DNA of 42,220 nt, taken from contig NZ_PVTR01000019.1 in NCBI RefSeq assembly GCF_003003005.1, positions 1 to 42,220 on the forward strand, given 5' to 3'. Made by a program: the position numbers and the translations under genes. The DNA is from Mongoliibacter ruber. GTDB lineage: Bacteria > Bacteroidota > Bacteroidia > Cytophagales > Cyclobacteriaceae. Position 1 is the stretch's first letter, and the number at the start of each line of letters is the position of its first letter. The notes beneath the pieces are model-generated. The model was not told the origin of the DNA, made no database searches, and saw only the letters and a program-made list of their open reading frames with translations. Shown in pieces: positions 24,527-34,210 of this stretch.

Positions 24527-25351
24527 ATGAAAAAGTTAATCGCTTTGTTCATGCTTGCCGGATTCCTATTCTCACCGGTGATTACAAAAGCTCAGGACGC
24601 AGACGAATCTGCAGAAGAAACCACTGAAGAAGTTGTTGAACAAGAAGAAGAGCAAGTTGTTGAAACTGCTCCCGCTGCTCCGGCAGTAGTTGATGATGAA
24701 ATCATCGACGAAGACAAAGGCTTCCATCAGATTATCAAAGAAAAGTTTATTGAAGGTGATCCTACTTTCATGTCTCCAGTATTGATCTGTTTGATCTTAG
24801 GTCTTGCTGTAGCATTGGAAAGAATCATCACTTTGAACCTTTCTACAACCAACACCAAAAAACTTTTGGCTAGAGTTGAAGAAGCACTTGAACAAGGTGG
24901 TATTGAAGCAGCTAAAGATGTTACCAAAAGCACAAAAGGTCCAGTTGCCTCTATCTTTACCCAAGGGTTGATGAGATACACTGAAGGCATTGAAATGGTA
25001 GAAAAATCAATCATTGCTTACGGTTCTGTGGAAATGGGACGTCTTGAAAAAGGATTGGTATGGATCTCTCTATTCATTTCACTAGCTCCAATGCTTGGTT
25101 TCATGGGTACAGTAATCGGTATGATTGGTGCCTTCGATGCTATTGAAGCAGCAGGTGATATTTCTCCATCTCTCGTGGCTGGTGGTATCAAAATCGCTCT
25201 TTTGACTACGGTAGCTGGTTTGATCGTAGCGATTATCCTACAGTTGTTTTACAACTATTGTGTTGCTAAAATTGACTCTTTGGTTAATGACATGGAAGAT
25301 GCTTCCATTACTTTGGTAGATATGCTTGTTAAGCACAAATTGACCAAGTAA
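24527..25351 (+). CDS. exbB: MotA/TolQ/ExbB proton channel protein
   Basis: Inner-membrane proton channel subunit that powers TonB- or Tol-type systems, 274 residues. An N-terminal signal-like segment (MKKLIALFMLAGFLF) ends near KAQ. A long acidic linker rich in Glu and Ala follows (about 25-60), and the first channel helix is at about 77-98. The conserved block runs from about 165 to the end: EKGLVWISLFISLAPMLGFMGTVIGMIGAFDAI, then VAGGIKIALLTTVAGLIVAII. Longer N-termini of this kind are common in Bacteroidota. It starts the exb operon. Confidence 0.93.
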   Translation: MKKLIALFMLAGFLFSPVITKAQDADESAEETTEEVVEQEEEQVVETAPAAPAVVDDEIIDEDKGFHQIIKEKFIEGDPTFMSPVLICLILGLAVALERIITLNLSTTNTKKLLARVEEALEQGGIEAAKDVTKSTKGPVASIFTQGLMRYTEGIEMVEKSIIAYGSVEMGRLEKGLVWISLFISLAPMLGFMGTVIGMIGAFDAIEAAGDISPSLVAGGIKIALLTTVAGLIVAIILQLFYNYCVAKIDSLVNDMEDASITLVDMLVKHKLTK

Positions 25352-25409
25352 TCTTTATGGAGGTATGCTCCATTTAGAATAAATCAATTAACTAAAGAAA
25401 AAATCAATT

Positions 25410-25739
25410 ATGGATTCAATAGACATCTTTTTATACGTAGCAGAGATAATGATCATTATCGGTGCTATACTAGCGATCGTGATGCCTTTAATCAAGTCGA
25501 TAGGTGATCCTGGTAGCCTGATAAAAACCGGTGCGGCGGTCGTAGCTCTTGCAGTTGTCTTCTTTGTCATGTATTCTATTGCTGACAATGAAGTTACAGC
25601 AAGATTTGCTGCAGACCCCTTTAATTTGACTCCAGGACTTTCACAGTTCGTAGGAGGTGCCCTTCTGACGACATACGTGCTATTCTTCGTAGCGTTGTTA
25701 GGAATCGTATTTACAGAAATCAATAAAGCAATCAAGTAA
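25410..25739 (+). CDS. Small membrane protein of the exb operon
   Basis: A 109-residue protein with three predicted membrane helices (about residues 7-28, 38-59 and 80-103). It has no recognised domain, but its place between exbB and exbD and its coupling to the next gene (stop and start share one base, TAATG) suggest a partner of the proton channel. I recall similar small membrane proteins in Bacteroidota exb loci; the function is not known to me. Confidence 0.75.
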   Translation: MDSIDIFLYVAEIMIIIGAILAIVMPLIKSIGDPGSLIKTGAAVVALAVVFFVMYSIADNEVTARFAADPFNLTPGLSQFVGGALLTTYVLFFVALLGIVFTEINKAIK

Positions 25740-26380
25740 TGGCAAGGAAAAAAGGCAGAATGGCCCAGGAAGTAAATGCAGGATCCATGGCGGATATCGC
25801 GTTCCTGTTGCTTATATTCTTCTTGGTTACCACTACAATTGCCTCAGACAAGGGTGTTCTTAACTTCCTGCCTCCAAAGCAGGATCCTAACCAACCTCCA
25901 CCGGAAATTTTGTTGAACGAAAGAAATATCTTCAACATTTTGGTCAACGCAAATGACCAGCTTTTGGTAGAAGGCGAGTATATGGATGACGCCAGTACTC
26001 TTGCTGAGGAAGTAAAATCTTTCCTCTTAAACTTTGGAGCTCCTGATGAAGAAGCTGTAGCTTTATTCAACAGTCTTCCTTCTTCACTTCGTGAAAAGGC
26101 TTCCAGAGACCCAGCTTCTTCTGATCACCCAATGTCGGGTGGTGCAGTAGTATCGATCAAGACCAACAGAGGTACTTCTTACGAGATGTATTTGGAAGTT
26201 TTGGATCAGGTAAAAAGAGCTTACTTTGAAATCTACGCTGAGCGTGTTGGTCTTACAGCTGATCAGTATAGAGCCTTGACAGGTAGAAATCCTGCCGAAA
26301 AGGAGTTACAAGACAGAGGTAAAGAAGGTATACCAATGGCAATTTCAATTGCAGAACCAGATAAAATAGGAGGAAATTAA
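25739..26380 (+). CDS. exbD: Biopolymer transport protein ExbD/TolR, first copy
   Basis: ExbD/TolR family protein of 213 residues. A short cytoplasmic N-terminus leads to one transmembrane helix at about 19-38 (MADIAFLLLIFFLVTTTI), which carries the conserved Asp that takes part in proton movement. The rest is periplasmic. It is longer than a typical ExbD (about 140 residues) because of an insertion in the middle of the periplasmic domain. It overlaps the preceding gene by one base and lies one base before the second exbD. Confidence 0.92.
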   Translation: MARKKGRMAQEVNAGSMADIAFLLLIFFLVTTTIASDKGVLNFLPPKQDPNQPPPEILLNERNIFNILVNANDQLLVEGEYMDDASTLAEEVKSFLLNFGAPDEEAVALFNSLPSSLREKASRDPASSDHPMSGGAVVSIKTNRGTSYEMYLEVLDQVKRAYFEIYAERVGLTADQYRALTGRNPAEKELQDRGKEGIPMAISIAEPDKIGGN

Positions 26381-26381
26381 T

Positions 26382-26843
26382 ATGTCAAAGTTCAAGAAAA
26401 AAACAGGCACTTCCGAAAATATCCCTACTTCTGCACTCCCGGATATTATCTTCATGCTTTTGTTCTTCTTTATGGTGACTACCGTATTGAGGGAACAAGA
26501 AATCATGGTAGAGCAAAAAATCCCTCAAGCTACACAGCTACAAAAATTGGAAAAGAAGTCCTTGATTTCTTATCTATATGTAGGGAAGCCTAAGAATACA
26601 GCCCTGTATGGTACAGAGCCGAGAATTCAGGCTAATGATGTTCTAATTACTACCAATGACATCGTTCTTTGGGTAAACCAGGAGAAAGATCAATTATCTG
26701 AAGTGGAAAGGGATCAAATCACCATTTCCATGAAAGCTGACCGTGATGTGAAAATGGGTCCTATCTCAGATGTTCAGTTTGAATTAAGAGAGGCAGACGC
26801 AAGAAAACTACTCTACGCGGCAGTTGGAAAAGTTCAAAACTAA
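26382..26843 (+). CDS. exbD: Biopolymer transport protein ExbD/TolR, second copy
   Basis: Second ExbD/TolR protein, 153 residues, with its single transmembrane helix at about 18-37 (SALPDIIFMLLFFFMVTTVL) and the conserved Asp in it. It is last in the operon and followed by a strong terminator. Two unlike ExbD copies downstream of ExbB are common in Bacteroidota and may assemble as a heteromer. Confidence 0.93.
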   Translation: MSKFKKKTGTSENIPTSALPDIIFMLLFFFMVTTVLREQEIMVEQKIPQATQLQKLEKKSLISYLYVGKPKNTALYGTEPRIQANDVLITTNDIVLWVNQEKDQLSEVERDQITISMKADRDVKMGPISDVQFELREADARKLLYAAVGKVQN

Positions 26844-26864
26844 AAATTATTTCTTATAACAAAT

Positions 26865-26895
26865 AAAAGCTATTCCTTATGGAATAGCTTTTTTA
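26865..26895 (+). terminator. Terminator of the exb operon
   Basis: AAAAGCTATTCC (26865-26876) and GGAATAGCTTTT (26881-26892) form a perfect 12-bp stem with loop TTAT and a T-rich tail. Confidence 0.93.
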
Positions 26896-26906
26896 TTTTG
26901 GTCAAT

Positions 26907-28232
26907 ATGGGGAAAGCGATAGCCTCTAATAGAAAGGTCCAAAGTGCCTGGGCCATGTATGATTGGGCAAATTCCGTTTATAGTTTAGTCATTACCTCAA
27001 CCATTTTTCCAGTTTATTTCAACAGTGTCACCAAATCTGAAGATAGGGGTGATATAGTTTCTTTTTTTGGTTACGAAATAGTCAATACTGTTTTGTACTC
27101 TTATTCCATCTCATTTTCATTTTTGGTGATTGCCATCATATCTCCATTGCTGTCAGGAATTGCTGATACAGGAGGTAAAAAATTAACCTTCATGAAATTT
27201 TTCGCCTACTTGGGTTCTATTTCCTGTCTTGGCTTATTCTTCTTTGACGGTGATAATCTTGAATATGGGATTTTATGTGCTGTTTTGGCCAGTATTGGAT
27301 ACGCCGGAAGTATTGTTTTCTATAATGCTTTTCTGCCCGAAATTGCCAAAGAAGAAGAATTTGATTTTCTAAGTGCGAGGGGCTTCGCTTTAGGCTACAT
27401 TGGCAGTGTGATTTTGTTGGTGCTTAATCTTATGATGATTGAATTTCCAGCTACATTTGGACTAAGTGATGGCGGGCAGGCAGCTAGGTGGTCTTTTTTA
27501 ATTACAGGTGTTTGGTGGGCAGGTTTTTCACAAATTTCCTTCAAATATTTGCCCGATAACCCGTACAATAAAAAAGTTGAACGAGCACTTTTATTTAAGG
27601 GCTATCAAGAAATTAAAAAGGTTTTCTATGTGGTGAAAGGAAATTCAGTAATGAACAGGTTTCTCGCGGCTTTTCTATTTTACAGCATGGGTGTACAGAC
27701 AGTGATGTATTTGGCCGCCACTTTTGGAGATAAGGAACTTGGGCTCCCCGGAGACAAATTGATCATTACTATACTGATTATCCAGTTGGTAGCAATAGTT
27801 GGTAGTTTTCTCTTTGCTTTTGTATCCAAAAAGTTTGGGAATAAGTATTCATTGGTTATTATGGTTTTCATTTGGGTTTTAATATGTGGATCGGCATATT
27901 TTGTGATCAATGAATATCAATTCTATGCACTGGCCTTTGTAGTTGGGATGGTGATGGGAGGGATCCAATCCCTTTCAAGGTCTACTTATTCCAAATTGAT
28001 TCCAGTCGAGACTACTGATCATGCTTCCTACTTTAGTTTTTTTGATGTTACGGAAAAGATTGCCATTGTAATAGGGACATTCTCATATGGGTTTATCGAG
28101 CAGATTACTGGTAATATGAGAAATTCATCTTTGGCCTTAGGTTTGTTTTTTATTGTAGGATTGGGTTTCTTATTACTTGTAAAGATTCCTAAACAGGATT
28201 TTCAAAAAGACAAATTTCTAAAAAATGCTTAG
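26907..28232 (+). CDS. UMF1-family MFS transporter
   Basis: Major facilitator transporter of the UMF1/Atg22-like group, 441 residues with about twelve membrane helices. The opening SAWAMYDWANSVYSLVITSTIFPVYF is a signature of this group. The later SRSTYSKLIPVETTDHASYFSFFDVTEKIAIVIGTFSYG is also typical. The cargo is unknown. The ATG at 26907 is used in preference to TTG at 26898. The gene begins only 14 bases after the T-rich end of the exb terminator, so its promoter must overlap that region, or it depends on read-through. Its end overlaps nnr by eight bases. Confidence 0.9.
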   Translation: MGKAIASNRKVQSAWAMYDWANSVYSLVITSTIFPVYFNSVTKSEDRGDIVSFFGYEIVNTVLYSYSISFSFLVIAIISPLLSGIADTGGKKLTFMKFFAYLGSISCLGLFFFDGDNLEYGILCAVLASIGYAGSIVFYNAFLPEIAKEEEFDFLSARGFALGYIGSVILLVLNLMMIEFPATFGLSDGGQAARWSFLITGVWWAGFSQISFKYLPDNPYNKKVERALLFKGYQEIKKVFYVVKGNSVMNRFLAAFLFYSMGVQTVMYLAATFGDKELGLPGDKLIITILIIQLVAIVGSFLFAFVSKKFGNKYSLVIMVFIWVLICGSAYFVINEYQFYALAFVVGMVMGGIQSLSRSTYSKLIPVETTDHASYFSFFDVTEKIAIVIGTFSYGFIEQITGNMRNSSLALGLFFIVGLGFLLLVKIPKQDFQKDKFLKNA

Positions 28233-29697
28233 TATACTCCCCGGTAAAAAAATCGCTGAATTGGACAAGAGTTATGCCCGAGAGGTAGGGATCAGTTCAT
28301 GGGAATTGATGGAAAGGGCAGCTGAAAGTTTTGTTTCTTGGTTTTTAAAAGGCTTTAGTGGTGTTCAAGAAAAAGTGTTTATTTTTTCAGGGCCTGGTAA
28401 CAATGGAGGAGACGGTTTAGCTATTGCCCGCTTATTGTCTGAAAAAGGGTTTGCTGTCAGTGTTGTATTGTTTTCATCTAAAGAAAACAGTAGTGTTGAT
28501 TGGCAGGTGAATTTTGATAAGCTTCCGGAGGGTATTAGTCGTTATCAATATCCTGAAATTGATTTTGAATTAGCCTCTAGCGCTATCATTATCGATGCTT
28601 TGTTTGGGGTTGGTATCAACCGGGCATTAGGAGGGGAATATCTGGAAGTGGTAAATACATTGAATCAATTGTCTGGAAAAAAAATATCCATTGATATTCC
28701 TTCAGGACTTCCCTCTGATAGTCTGGTTGAGGGAGTGGCATTTTTAGCGGATATGACGGTAAGTTTTCAATTCCCCAAGTTGTCACTTTTGATCCCTGAG
28801 CATTCCAAATATGTAGGAGATCTACATATCGCAGATATTGGAATTCCTGATTCCTTTTTGGATCAATTTGGAAGTAATAAGTCATTTGTCCAAGCAAGTG
28901 ATATTCAAAAAATGCATAAGCGTTTTGATAATTTTAGTCATAAAGGTGATTTTGGAAGGATCTTGTTGATCGGCGGCAGAGGTGGCAAAGTAGGCGCCAT
29001 AATTCTTAGTACTTGCTCAGCTATGCGGACAGGGAGTGGACTTGTGCATGTGTGGGCAGAAGGGGCTTCCAAAGATGTAATCCATATTTCTTGTTGCGAA
29101 GCAATGGTGGAGGGTGAGAAAATCCTAGATGAGCTTGATAAGTTTGATGCTTTAGGAATTGGGCCTGGCTTGGGAGAAGTTCCGCAAGATTTGCTTCGTA
29201 ATATATTCCAGTCTACTGGCAAACCCATGGTCCTTGATGCTGATGCCTTGAATGTGCTTTCCAAGCATCCTGAATTATGGGACTTAATTCCAAAAGGAAG
29301 TATTTTGACCCCTCATCTGAAAGAGTTTGAAAGGTTGACAGGGAAATCCTCCCATCATTTTGAAAGGTTGGATAAAGCCTCTGAATATGCTGTGCAGCAT
29401 AAAGTGTATTTGGTGCTGAAAGGAGCTTTTACGAGTATTTCTACCCCCGATGGTAAGCAATATTTTAATTCTACCGGCAATAAACATATGGCTACAGCGG
29501 GTTCAGGTGATGTCTTAACCGGTATGATTACTTCTTTTTTGGGTCAGGGATACGATCCTCTCAACGCTAGTCTATGCGGTGTCTTTCACCATGGTCTAGC
29601 GGGAGAGATAGCTTCTAAGACAAAGGCAAGGGGAATGATAGCCACTGATATCATAGAAAGTATTCCCAGTAGCTTTTTAGAAATGCAGATTGACTAA
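28225..29697 (+). CDS. nnr: Bifunctional NAD(P)HX epimerase and dehydratase
   Basis: Repairs hydrated NAD(P)H. The N-terminal YjeF domain (1 to about 210) epimerises NAD(P)HX, with GPGNNGGDGLAIARLL and DALFGVGINR. The C-terminal carbohydrate-kinase-like domain (about 225-490) is the ADP- or ATP-dependent dehydratase, with LGIGPGLGE, LDADALN, LTPHLKEFERL and ATAGSGDVLTGMI. The length of 490 residues is as expected for the fused form. It overlaps the MFS gene by eight bases, so the two are translated from one mRNA, although no functional link is apparent. Confidence 0.96.
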   Translation: MLSILPGKKIAELDKSYAREVGISSWELMERAAESFVSWFLKGFSGVQEKVFIFSGPGNNGGDGLAIARLLSEKGFAVSVVLFSSKENSSVDWQVNFDKLPEGISRYQYPEIDFELASSAIIIDALFGVGINRALGGEYLEVVNTLNQLSGKKISIDIPSGLPSDSLVEGVAFLADMTVSFQFPKLSLLIPEHSKYVGDLHIADIGIPDSFLDQFGSNKSFVQASDIQKMHKRFDNFSHKGDFGRILLIGGRGGKVGAIILSTCSAMRTGSGLVHVWAEGASKDVIHISCCEAMVEGEKILDELDKFDALGIGPGLGEVPQDLLRNIFQSTGKPMVLDADALNVLSKHPELWDLIPKGSILTPHLKEFERLTGKSSHHFERLDKASEYAVQHKVYLVLKGAFTSISTPDGKQYFNSTGNKHMATAGSGDVLTGMITSFLGQGYDPLNASLCGVFHHGLAGEIASKTKARGMIATDIIESIPSSFLEMQID

Positions 29698-29782
29698 GCT
29701 TTTTGTAACAATCGGTGAATTAAATTTGAGTCCTTAGAACTTTATCAAATTGACCTCAGTTGTAGATGAGGATTTTGAACCT

Positions 29783-31021
29783 ATGAAACAAGAAAGACTA
29801 CTACTGTGGACACTTGCAGCTATCAATTTTACCCACATAGTGGACTTTATGATTTTGATGCCTCTTGGACCTCAATTGATGAGAATATTCGATATCAGCC
29901 CTAGAGAGTTTGGGCTTTTGGTTTCGTCTTATACATTTAGTGCCGGACTTAGCAGTTTTTTAGGGGCATTTGTATTGGATAAGTATGACAGGAAGAAGAT
30001 CATGCTATGGGTGTTTTTGGGGTTTCTCTTAGGTACATTGGCATGTGCCCTTTCCCCAAATTATCCGATTCTTTTAATTTCCAGAATTGTTTCAGGAGTT
30101 TTTGGAGGGCTGACCTCAGCTTTGGTATTAGCGATAATTGGAGATGTGATTCCAGACGCAAGAAGGGGTAGGGCTATGGGTTTGGTAATGGCAGCCTTCT
30201 CTGTTGCTTCAGTGTTTGGGGTGCCTTTTGGCTTGTTTATCGCCAGTATTTCAAATTGGCATGCACCGTTCTTCTTTCTTGCGGGATTGTCTCTTGTTAT
30301 ATTTTGGATGATTTATAAATTTATACCAAACATTACGGCACATTTGGTAGAGCAAAGGTTTAAACCAAGTCCGCTTCAGGTGATCAAAAGGGTGACAGGC
30401 AATCCGAATCAAATGCGAGCCATCACACTGACGATCATGATGATGTTGGGGCAGTTTACTATTATCCCGTTTCTGAGCCCTTATATGGTAGCTAATGTTG
30501 GTTTCACGGATCTGCAGCTGACCTTTATTTATATTTCCGGAGGATTCTTTACCATATTCACTTCTCCTTGGGTAGGTAGGCTAACTGACCGCTATGGGAA
30601 AGTTAAGGTGTTTACAGTGTTTATGTCGCTTAATATCATTCCCATTGGAGTGATTACACAGCTAGGTGTTACGCCAATTCCCTATGTCTTATTGATTACG
30701 ACTATGTTTTTTGTGACCTCTAATGGAAGAATGGTTCCCGCAGCGGCTTTGATTACAGGTACCGCAAAACCAGAGAACAGGGGAAGCTTCTTAAGTTTCA
30801 ACTCTGCTGTTCAACAATTAGGAGCGGGAGTTGCATCTTTTTTTGCAGGCATGGTATTGACAGAAAATGCAAGTGGTGAATTGGTAAATTTTGAAATCAT
30901 CGGTTATATAGCCATTGTTTTCAGTTTGCTTTGTATTCCATTGATCAGGAGGATTAAAGTTATAGACACTGAGGCGGTAGTTGCAGTAGCGCAAGTAGAG
31001 CAACCCGATTTGCAGAAATAG
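29783..31021 (+). CDS. MFS transporter, drug-efflux-like
   Basis: Major facilitator permease with about twelve helices, 412 residues. LDKYDRKKIM after the second helix is the MFS motif A region, and GRLTDRYGKVKVF repeats it in the second half. The sequence resembles the AraJ/YdhP-type efflux group. The substrate is unknown. The ATG at 29783 is preferred; a TTG at 29750 would add 11 residues that match nothing. It lies 85 bases after nnr and ends before a bidirectional terminator. Confidence 0.88.
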   Translation: MKQERLLLWTLAAINFTHIVDFMILMPLGPQLMRIFDISPREFGLLVSSYTFSAGLSSFLGAFVLDKYDRKKIMLWVFLGFLLGTLACALSPNYPILLISRIVSGVFGGLTSALVLAIIGDVIPDARRGRAMGLVMAAFSVASVFGVPFGLFIASISNWHAPFFFLAGLSLVIFWMIYKFIPNITAHLVEQRFKPSPLQVIKRVTGNPNQMRAITLTIMMMLGQFTIIPFLSPYMVANVGFTDLQLTFIYISGGFFTIFTSPWVGRLTDRYGKVKVFTVFMSLNIIPIGVITQLGVTPIPYVLLITTMFFVTSNGRMVPAAALITGTAKPENRGSFLSFNSAVQQLGAGVASFFAGMVLTENASGELVNFEIIGYIAIVFSLLCIPLIRRIKVIDTEAVVAVAQVEQPDLQK

Positions 31022-31054
31022 CTGAGAAAAAAAATCTTGATGCTAAAAAACAAA

Positions 31055-31088
31055 AAAATGGCTGTCTTCAAATCAAGACAGCCATTTT
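31055..31088. terminator. Bidirectional terminator between MFS gene and asnS
   Basis: AAAATGGCTGTCTT (31055-31068) and AAGACAGCCATTTT (31075-31088) form a perfect 14-bp stem with a six-base loop, flanked by A and T tracts. It serves two convergent genes. Confidence 0.93.
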
Positions 31089-31107
31089 CATTTAAAATTA
31101 ATTTTAC

Positions 31108-32559
31108 TTAAAATTCAGCATGTCCAGGCGTCCTTGGGAAGGCAATGACATCTCTGATATTTCCCATACCGGTCACAAATAGGACCATTCTTTCAAATCC
31201 CAAACCGAATCCAGCATGAGGTGTGCTGCCAAATCTTCTTGTATCCAGATACCACCACATTTCTTCAGCAGGGATATCCATTTCTTCCATCCTTTTGGTC
31301 AGTTTGTCAAGCCTTTCTTCTCTTTGAGAACCACCGACAATTTCGCCTATACCTGGGAATAGGATATCCATAGCGGCTACTGTTTTGCCATCCTCGTTTT
31401 GCCTCATGTAAAAGGCTTTTATATCCTTAGGGTAGTCTGTTAAAATAACCGGTTTTTTAAAGTGCTTTTCAACCAGGAACCTTTCGTGTTCTGACTGTAA
31501 ATCAGCTCCCCATCCTTCGATAAGGTATTGGAATTTTTTCTTTTTGTTAGGGTTGGAGTTACGGAGAATGTCAATGGCCTCTGTGTAGGTCAACCTTTCA
31601 AATTTGTTTTCTACTACAAATTTCAACCTTTCAATAAGCCCCATTTCAGATCTTTGATCAGCTTTTTTGGTGCTTTCCTCTTCTTCGGCTCTTTTGTCCA
31701 AAAATTCCAAGTCATCCATACAATTTTCCAAAGCATAAGAAATCACATACTTGAGAAAATCTTCCGCCAGATCCTGATTGTCTTCCGCATCGTAAAATGC
31801 CATTTCAGGTTCTATCATCCAAAATTCAGCAAGGTGTCTTGTGGTATTTGAATTTTCGGCCCTAAACGTCGGCCCAAAGGTGTAAATATCAGCAAGGCCC
31901 ATAGCTGCCAACTCACCTTCCAATTGACCTGATACGGTTAGGTTGGTTTCCCTTTCGAAGAAATCTTGTTTGTAATCGATCTTCCCTGCCTCATCTAAAG
32001 GTGGGTTTTTCAAATCAAGGGTGGTCACCTTGAAAGTCTCTCCAGCACCTTCTGCATCAGAAGCTGTGATGATAGGAGTATGGATATAAAAGAAGCCCTT
32101 GTCATTGAAATACTTGTGGACAGCATAAGCCAATGCATGTCTCACTCTGAAAACTGCGCCAAAAGTGTTGGTTCTCACACGTAAATGTGCGATTTCTCTC
32201 AGGAATTCCAGAGAGTGTTTTTTTGGCTGAAGTGGATACTTCTCAGGATCAGCTTCTCCGAGTATTTCGATGGATGCTGCCAATAATTCAGCTTGTTGCC
32301 CAGCTCCTTGAGAGGCAACTACTTTTCCAGTAATTTTCAGGCAGGCACCAGTAGTGCATTTTTTCAGGACATCATCGTCAATCTGATTGGGATCTGCGAC
32401 CACCTGAAAATTCTTGATGGTGGAGCCATCATTCATGGCGATGAAGGAGACATTCTTATTGCTCCTTTTGGTTCTTACCCAACCCATGATGCTCACTTGC
32501 GTGTCCAGAAAATCTCCAGACAAGAGATCCTTGATTTTTTCTCTTTTGTTAAAAGCCAT
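31108..32559 (-). CDS. asnS: Asparaginyl-tRNA synthetase
   Basis: Class II aminoacyl-tRNA synthetase for asparagine, 483 residues. The N-terminal OB-fold anticodon domain covers about 15-120 ([25 protein letters not shown]). The catalytic core has motif 2 [25 protein letters not shown] and motif 3 [29 protein letters not shown]. The segment [11 protein letters not shown] separates it from AspRS. The ATG at 32559 (MAFNKREKI) is chosen, because the frame up to 32604 adds 15 residues without family match and overlaps a palindrome. Confidence 0.97.
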   Translation of the reverse strand: MAFNKREKIKDLLSGDFLDTQVSIMGWVRTKRSNKNVSFIAMNDGSTIKNFQVVADPNQIDDDVLKKCTTGACLKITGKVVASQGAGQQAELLAASIEILGEADPEKYPLQPKKHSLEFLREIAHLRVRTNTFGAVFRVRHALAYAVHKYFNDKGFFYIHTPIITASDAEGAGETFKVTTLDLKNPPLDEAGKIDYKQDFFERETNLTVSGQLEGELAAMGLADIYTFGPTFRAENSNTTRHLAEFWMIEPEMAFYDAEDNQDLAEDFLKYVISYALENCMDDLEFLDKRAEEEESTKKADQRSEMGLIERLKFVVENKFERLTYTEAIDILRNSNPNKKKKFQYLIEGWGADLQSEHERFLVEKHFKKPVILTDYPKDIKAFYMRQNEDGKTVAAMDILFPGIGEIVGGSQREERLDKLTKRMEEMDIPAEEMWWYLDTRRFGSTPHAGFGLGFERMVLFVTGMGNIRDVIAFPRTPGHAEF

Positions 32560-32593
32560 ATCAAATTGATAATGTTGATGAAATATTAAACTA

Positions 32594-32608
32594 ACCCATG
32601 ACATGGGT
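32594..32608. promoter_or_regulatory. 15-bp palindrome in the asnS leader
   Basis: ACCCATG-A-CATGGGT is a perfect inverted repeat 35-49 bases before the asnS start codon, in the divergent region shared with rpoN. It could be an operator; a one-base loop makes an RNA hairpin unlikely. Confidence 0.4.
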
Positions 32609-32752
32609 CTTTTTAAAGGAATGCAAAAAAACGATATAATAAGCTTTTTATCAATAAATTGTTCTAATTTCCTAAATTTGATGACTTGGGAGCCTAAATG
32701 CTAATCCTGAGTAAATCAGAAACCAAGTCGATTTTTCTAACAGAATATATAT

Positions 32753-34210
32753 ATGCAGAAATTAAATTTAAGCCAGGTCTTATCTCAAAAACTATCTCCG
32801 CAACAGATACAGTTCATCAAACTGTTGCAGGTGCCTACTGCTGAGTTAGATACAAGAATAGAAGAGGAATTGGAAATCAATCCTGCGCTTGAAGAAGGAA
32901 GAGATGAGGAGAAAAAGGAATCTGAAGATGATGATTTTGATGATAACTTTGATGAGGAAGCCTCCTTTGATGAAAAAGATCTAAATATTGACGATTACCT
33001 CAATGATGACTACGGTGGGTACAAAATGCAAGGTGACGGCAATTACTCGCCTGACGAAGAAGATCGTGAGATACCGATTTCCAGCGGATCATCTCTTCAC
33101 GAGCAATTGGTTTCGCAACTAGGTTATTTGAAACTGGACGAGAGGCAAAAAAACATAGGAAAGCAACTTATCGGAAGTATAGAAAATGATGGGTATATCA
33201 GAAGGGATTTGGAGGCCATTCTCAATGACCTTGCATTTTCGCAAAATATAGAAACAGACCTGGACGAATTAGAAGAGATCCTGAGAAAGATCCAGGAATT
33301 TGACCCAGCTGGAATTGCCGCTAGAAACCTTCAAGAGTGTCTTTTGATCCAATTGGAAAGGAAAGAACACCCGGAAGACCCTGCTGTGATCAATGCCATC
33401 AAGATTGTCAATGATTGTTTCGAGGAGTTTACCAAAAAGCATTATACCAAAATTCAGAAAAAGCTTGAGATTGAAGATGAGGCACTCAAAGAAGCCGTAA
33501 ACCTAATCATTAAGCTAAATCCAAAGCCGGGGGGCGTATCTGACGGGTTGGTTAAAACGCAGTATATCATTCCGGATTTTATACTGACCAATGTCGAAGG
33601 AAAAGTTGACATATCTTTAAACTCTAAGAATGCTCCTGAGTTAAGAGTAAGTAGGTCTTATTCCGAGATGTTTGATGCCTATGATAAGAGTGATAAAAAA
33701 GACAAGAAACTTAAGGATACGGTTACTTTTGTCAAACAAAAACTAGATGCTGCAAAATGGTTTATTGATGCCATAAAGCAGCGTCAACAGACTTTATTGA
33801 AAACAATGCAGGCAATTCTAGATTATCAAACTGAATTCTTTATAGAAGGGGATGAGACCAAACTCAAGCCCATGATATTAAAGGATATTGCCGAAAAAAT
33901 TGAAATGGACATCTCTACTGTATCAAGAGTCGCCAATAGCAAATCTATTCAAACTGAGTTTGGGATTTTTCCGCTCAAGTATTTTTTCTCAGAAGGAATA
34001 GCCACTGATTCCGGTGAAGATGTGAGTAACAAGGAAGTCAAATCTGTATTGAATCAAATGGTAGACAATGAAGACAAAAGAAAGCCTCTTTCTGATGATA
34101 AGCTTGTGAAACTGCTCAATGATAAAGGGTACAACATCGCCCGAAGAACAGTAGCCAAGTACAGAGAGCAATTACAGATTCCAGTCGCCAGGTTAAGAAA
34201 AGAGCTATAA
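32753..34210 (+). CDS. rpoN: RNA polymerase sigma-54 factor
   Basis: Sigma-54 directs RNA polymerase to -24/-12 promoters opened by AAA+ activators, 485 residues. The N-terminal activator-interacting region starts MQKLNLSQVLSQKLSPQQIQ, with the typical Gln/Leu pattern. A very acidic region II lies at about 50-100. The core-binding domain and the DNA-binding domain follow (VSRVANSKSIQTEFGIFPLKYFFSEG), and the RpoN box ARRTVAKYR is at 463-471. No enhancer-binding protein gene is in the window. It is followed directly by the PAP2-like gene. Confidence 0.97.
   Translation: MQKLNLSQVLSQKLSPQQIQFIKLLQVPTAELDTRIEEELEINPALEEGRDEEKKESEDDDFDDNFDEEASFDEKDLNIDDYLNDDYGGYKMQGDGNYSPDEEDREIPISSGSSLHEQLVSQLGYLKLDERQKNIGKQLIGSIENDGYIRRDLEAILNDLAFSQNIETDLDELEEILRKIQEFDPAGIAARNLQECLLIQLERKEHPEDPAVINAIKIVNDCFEEFTKKHYTKIQKKLEIEDEALKEAVNLIIKLNPKPGGVSDGLVKTQYIIPDFILTNVEGKVDISLNSKNAPELRVSRSYSEMFDAYDKSDKKDKKLKDTVTFVKQKLDAAKWFIDAIKQRQQTLLKTMQAILDYQTEFFIEGDETKLKPMILKDIAEKIEMDISTVSRVANSKSIQTEFGIFPLKYFFSEGIATDSGEDVSNKEVKSVLNQMVDNEDKRKPLSDDKLVKLLNDKGYNIARRTVAKYREQLQIPVARLRKEL

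Noticed and set aside
25445-25460. Perfect 16-bp palindrome GATAATGATCATTATC resembling a Crp/Fnr site
   Set aside because: It lies inside the coding sequence of the small exb membrane protein, where it encodes a run of membrane residues; no promoter is expected there.
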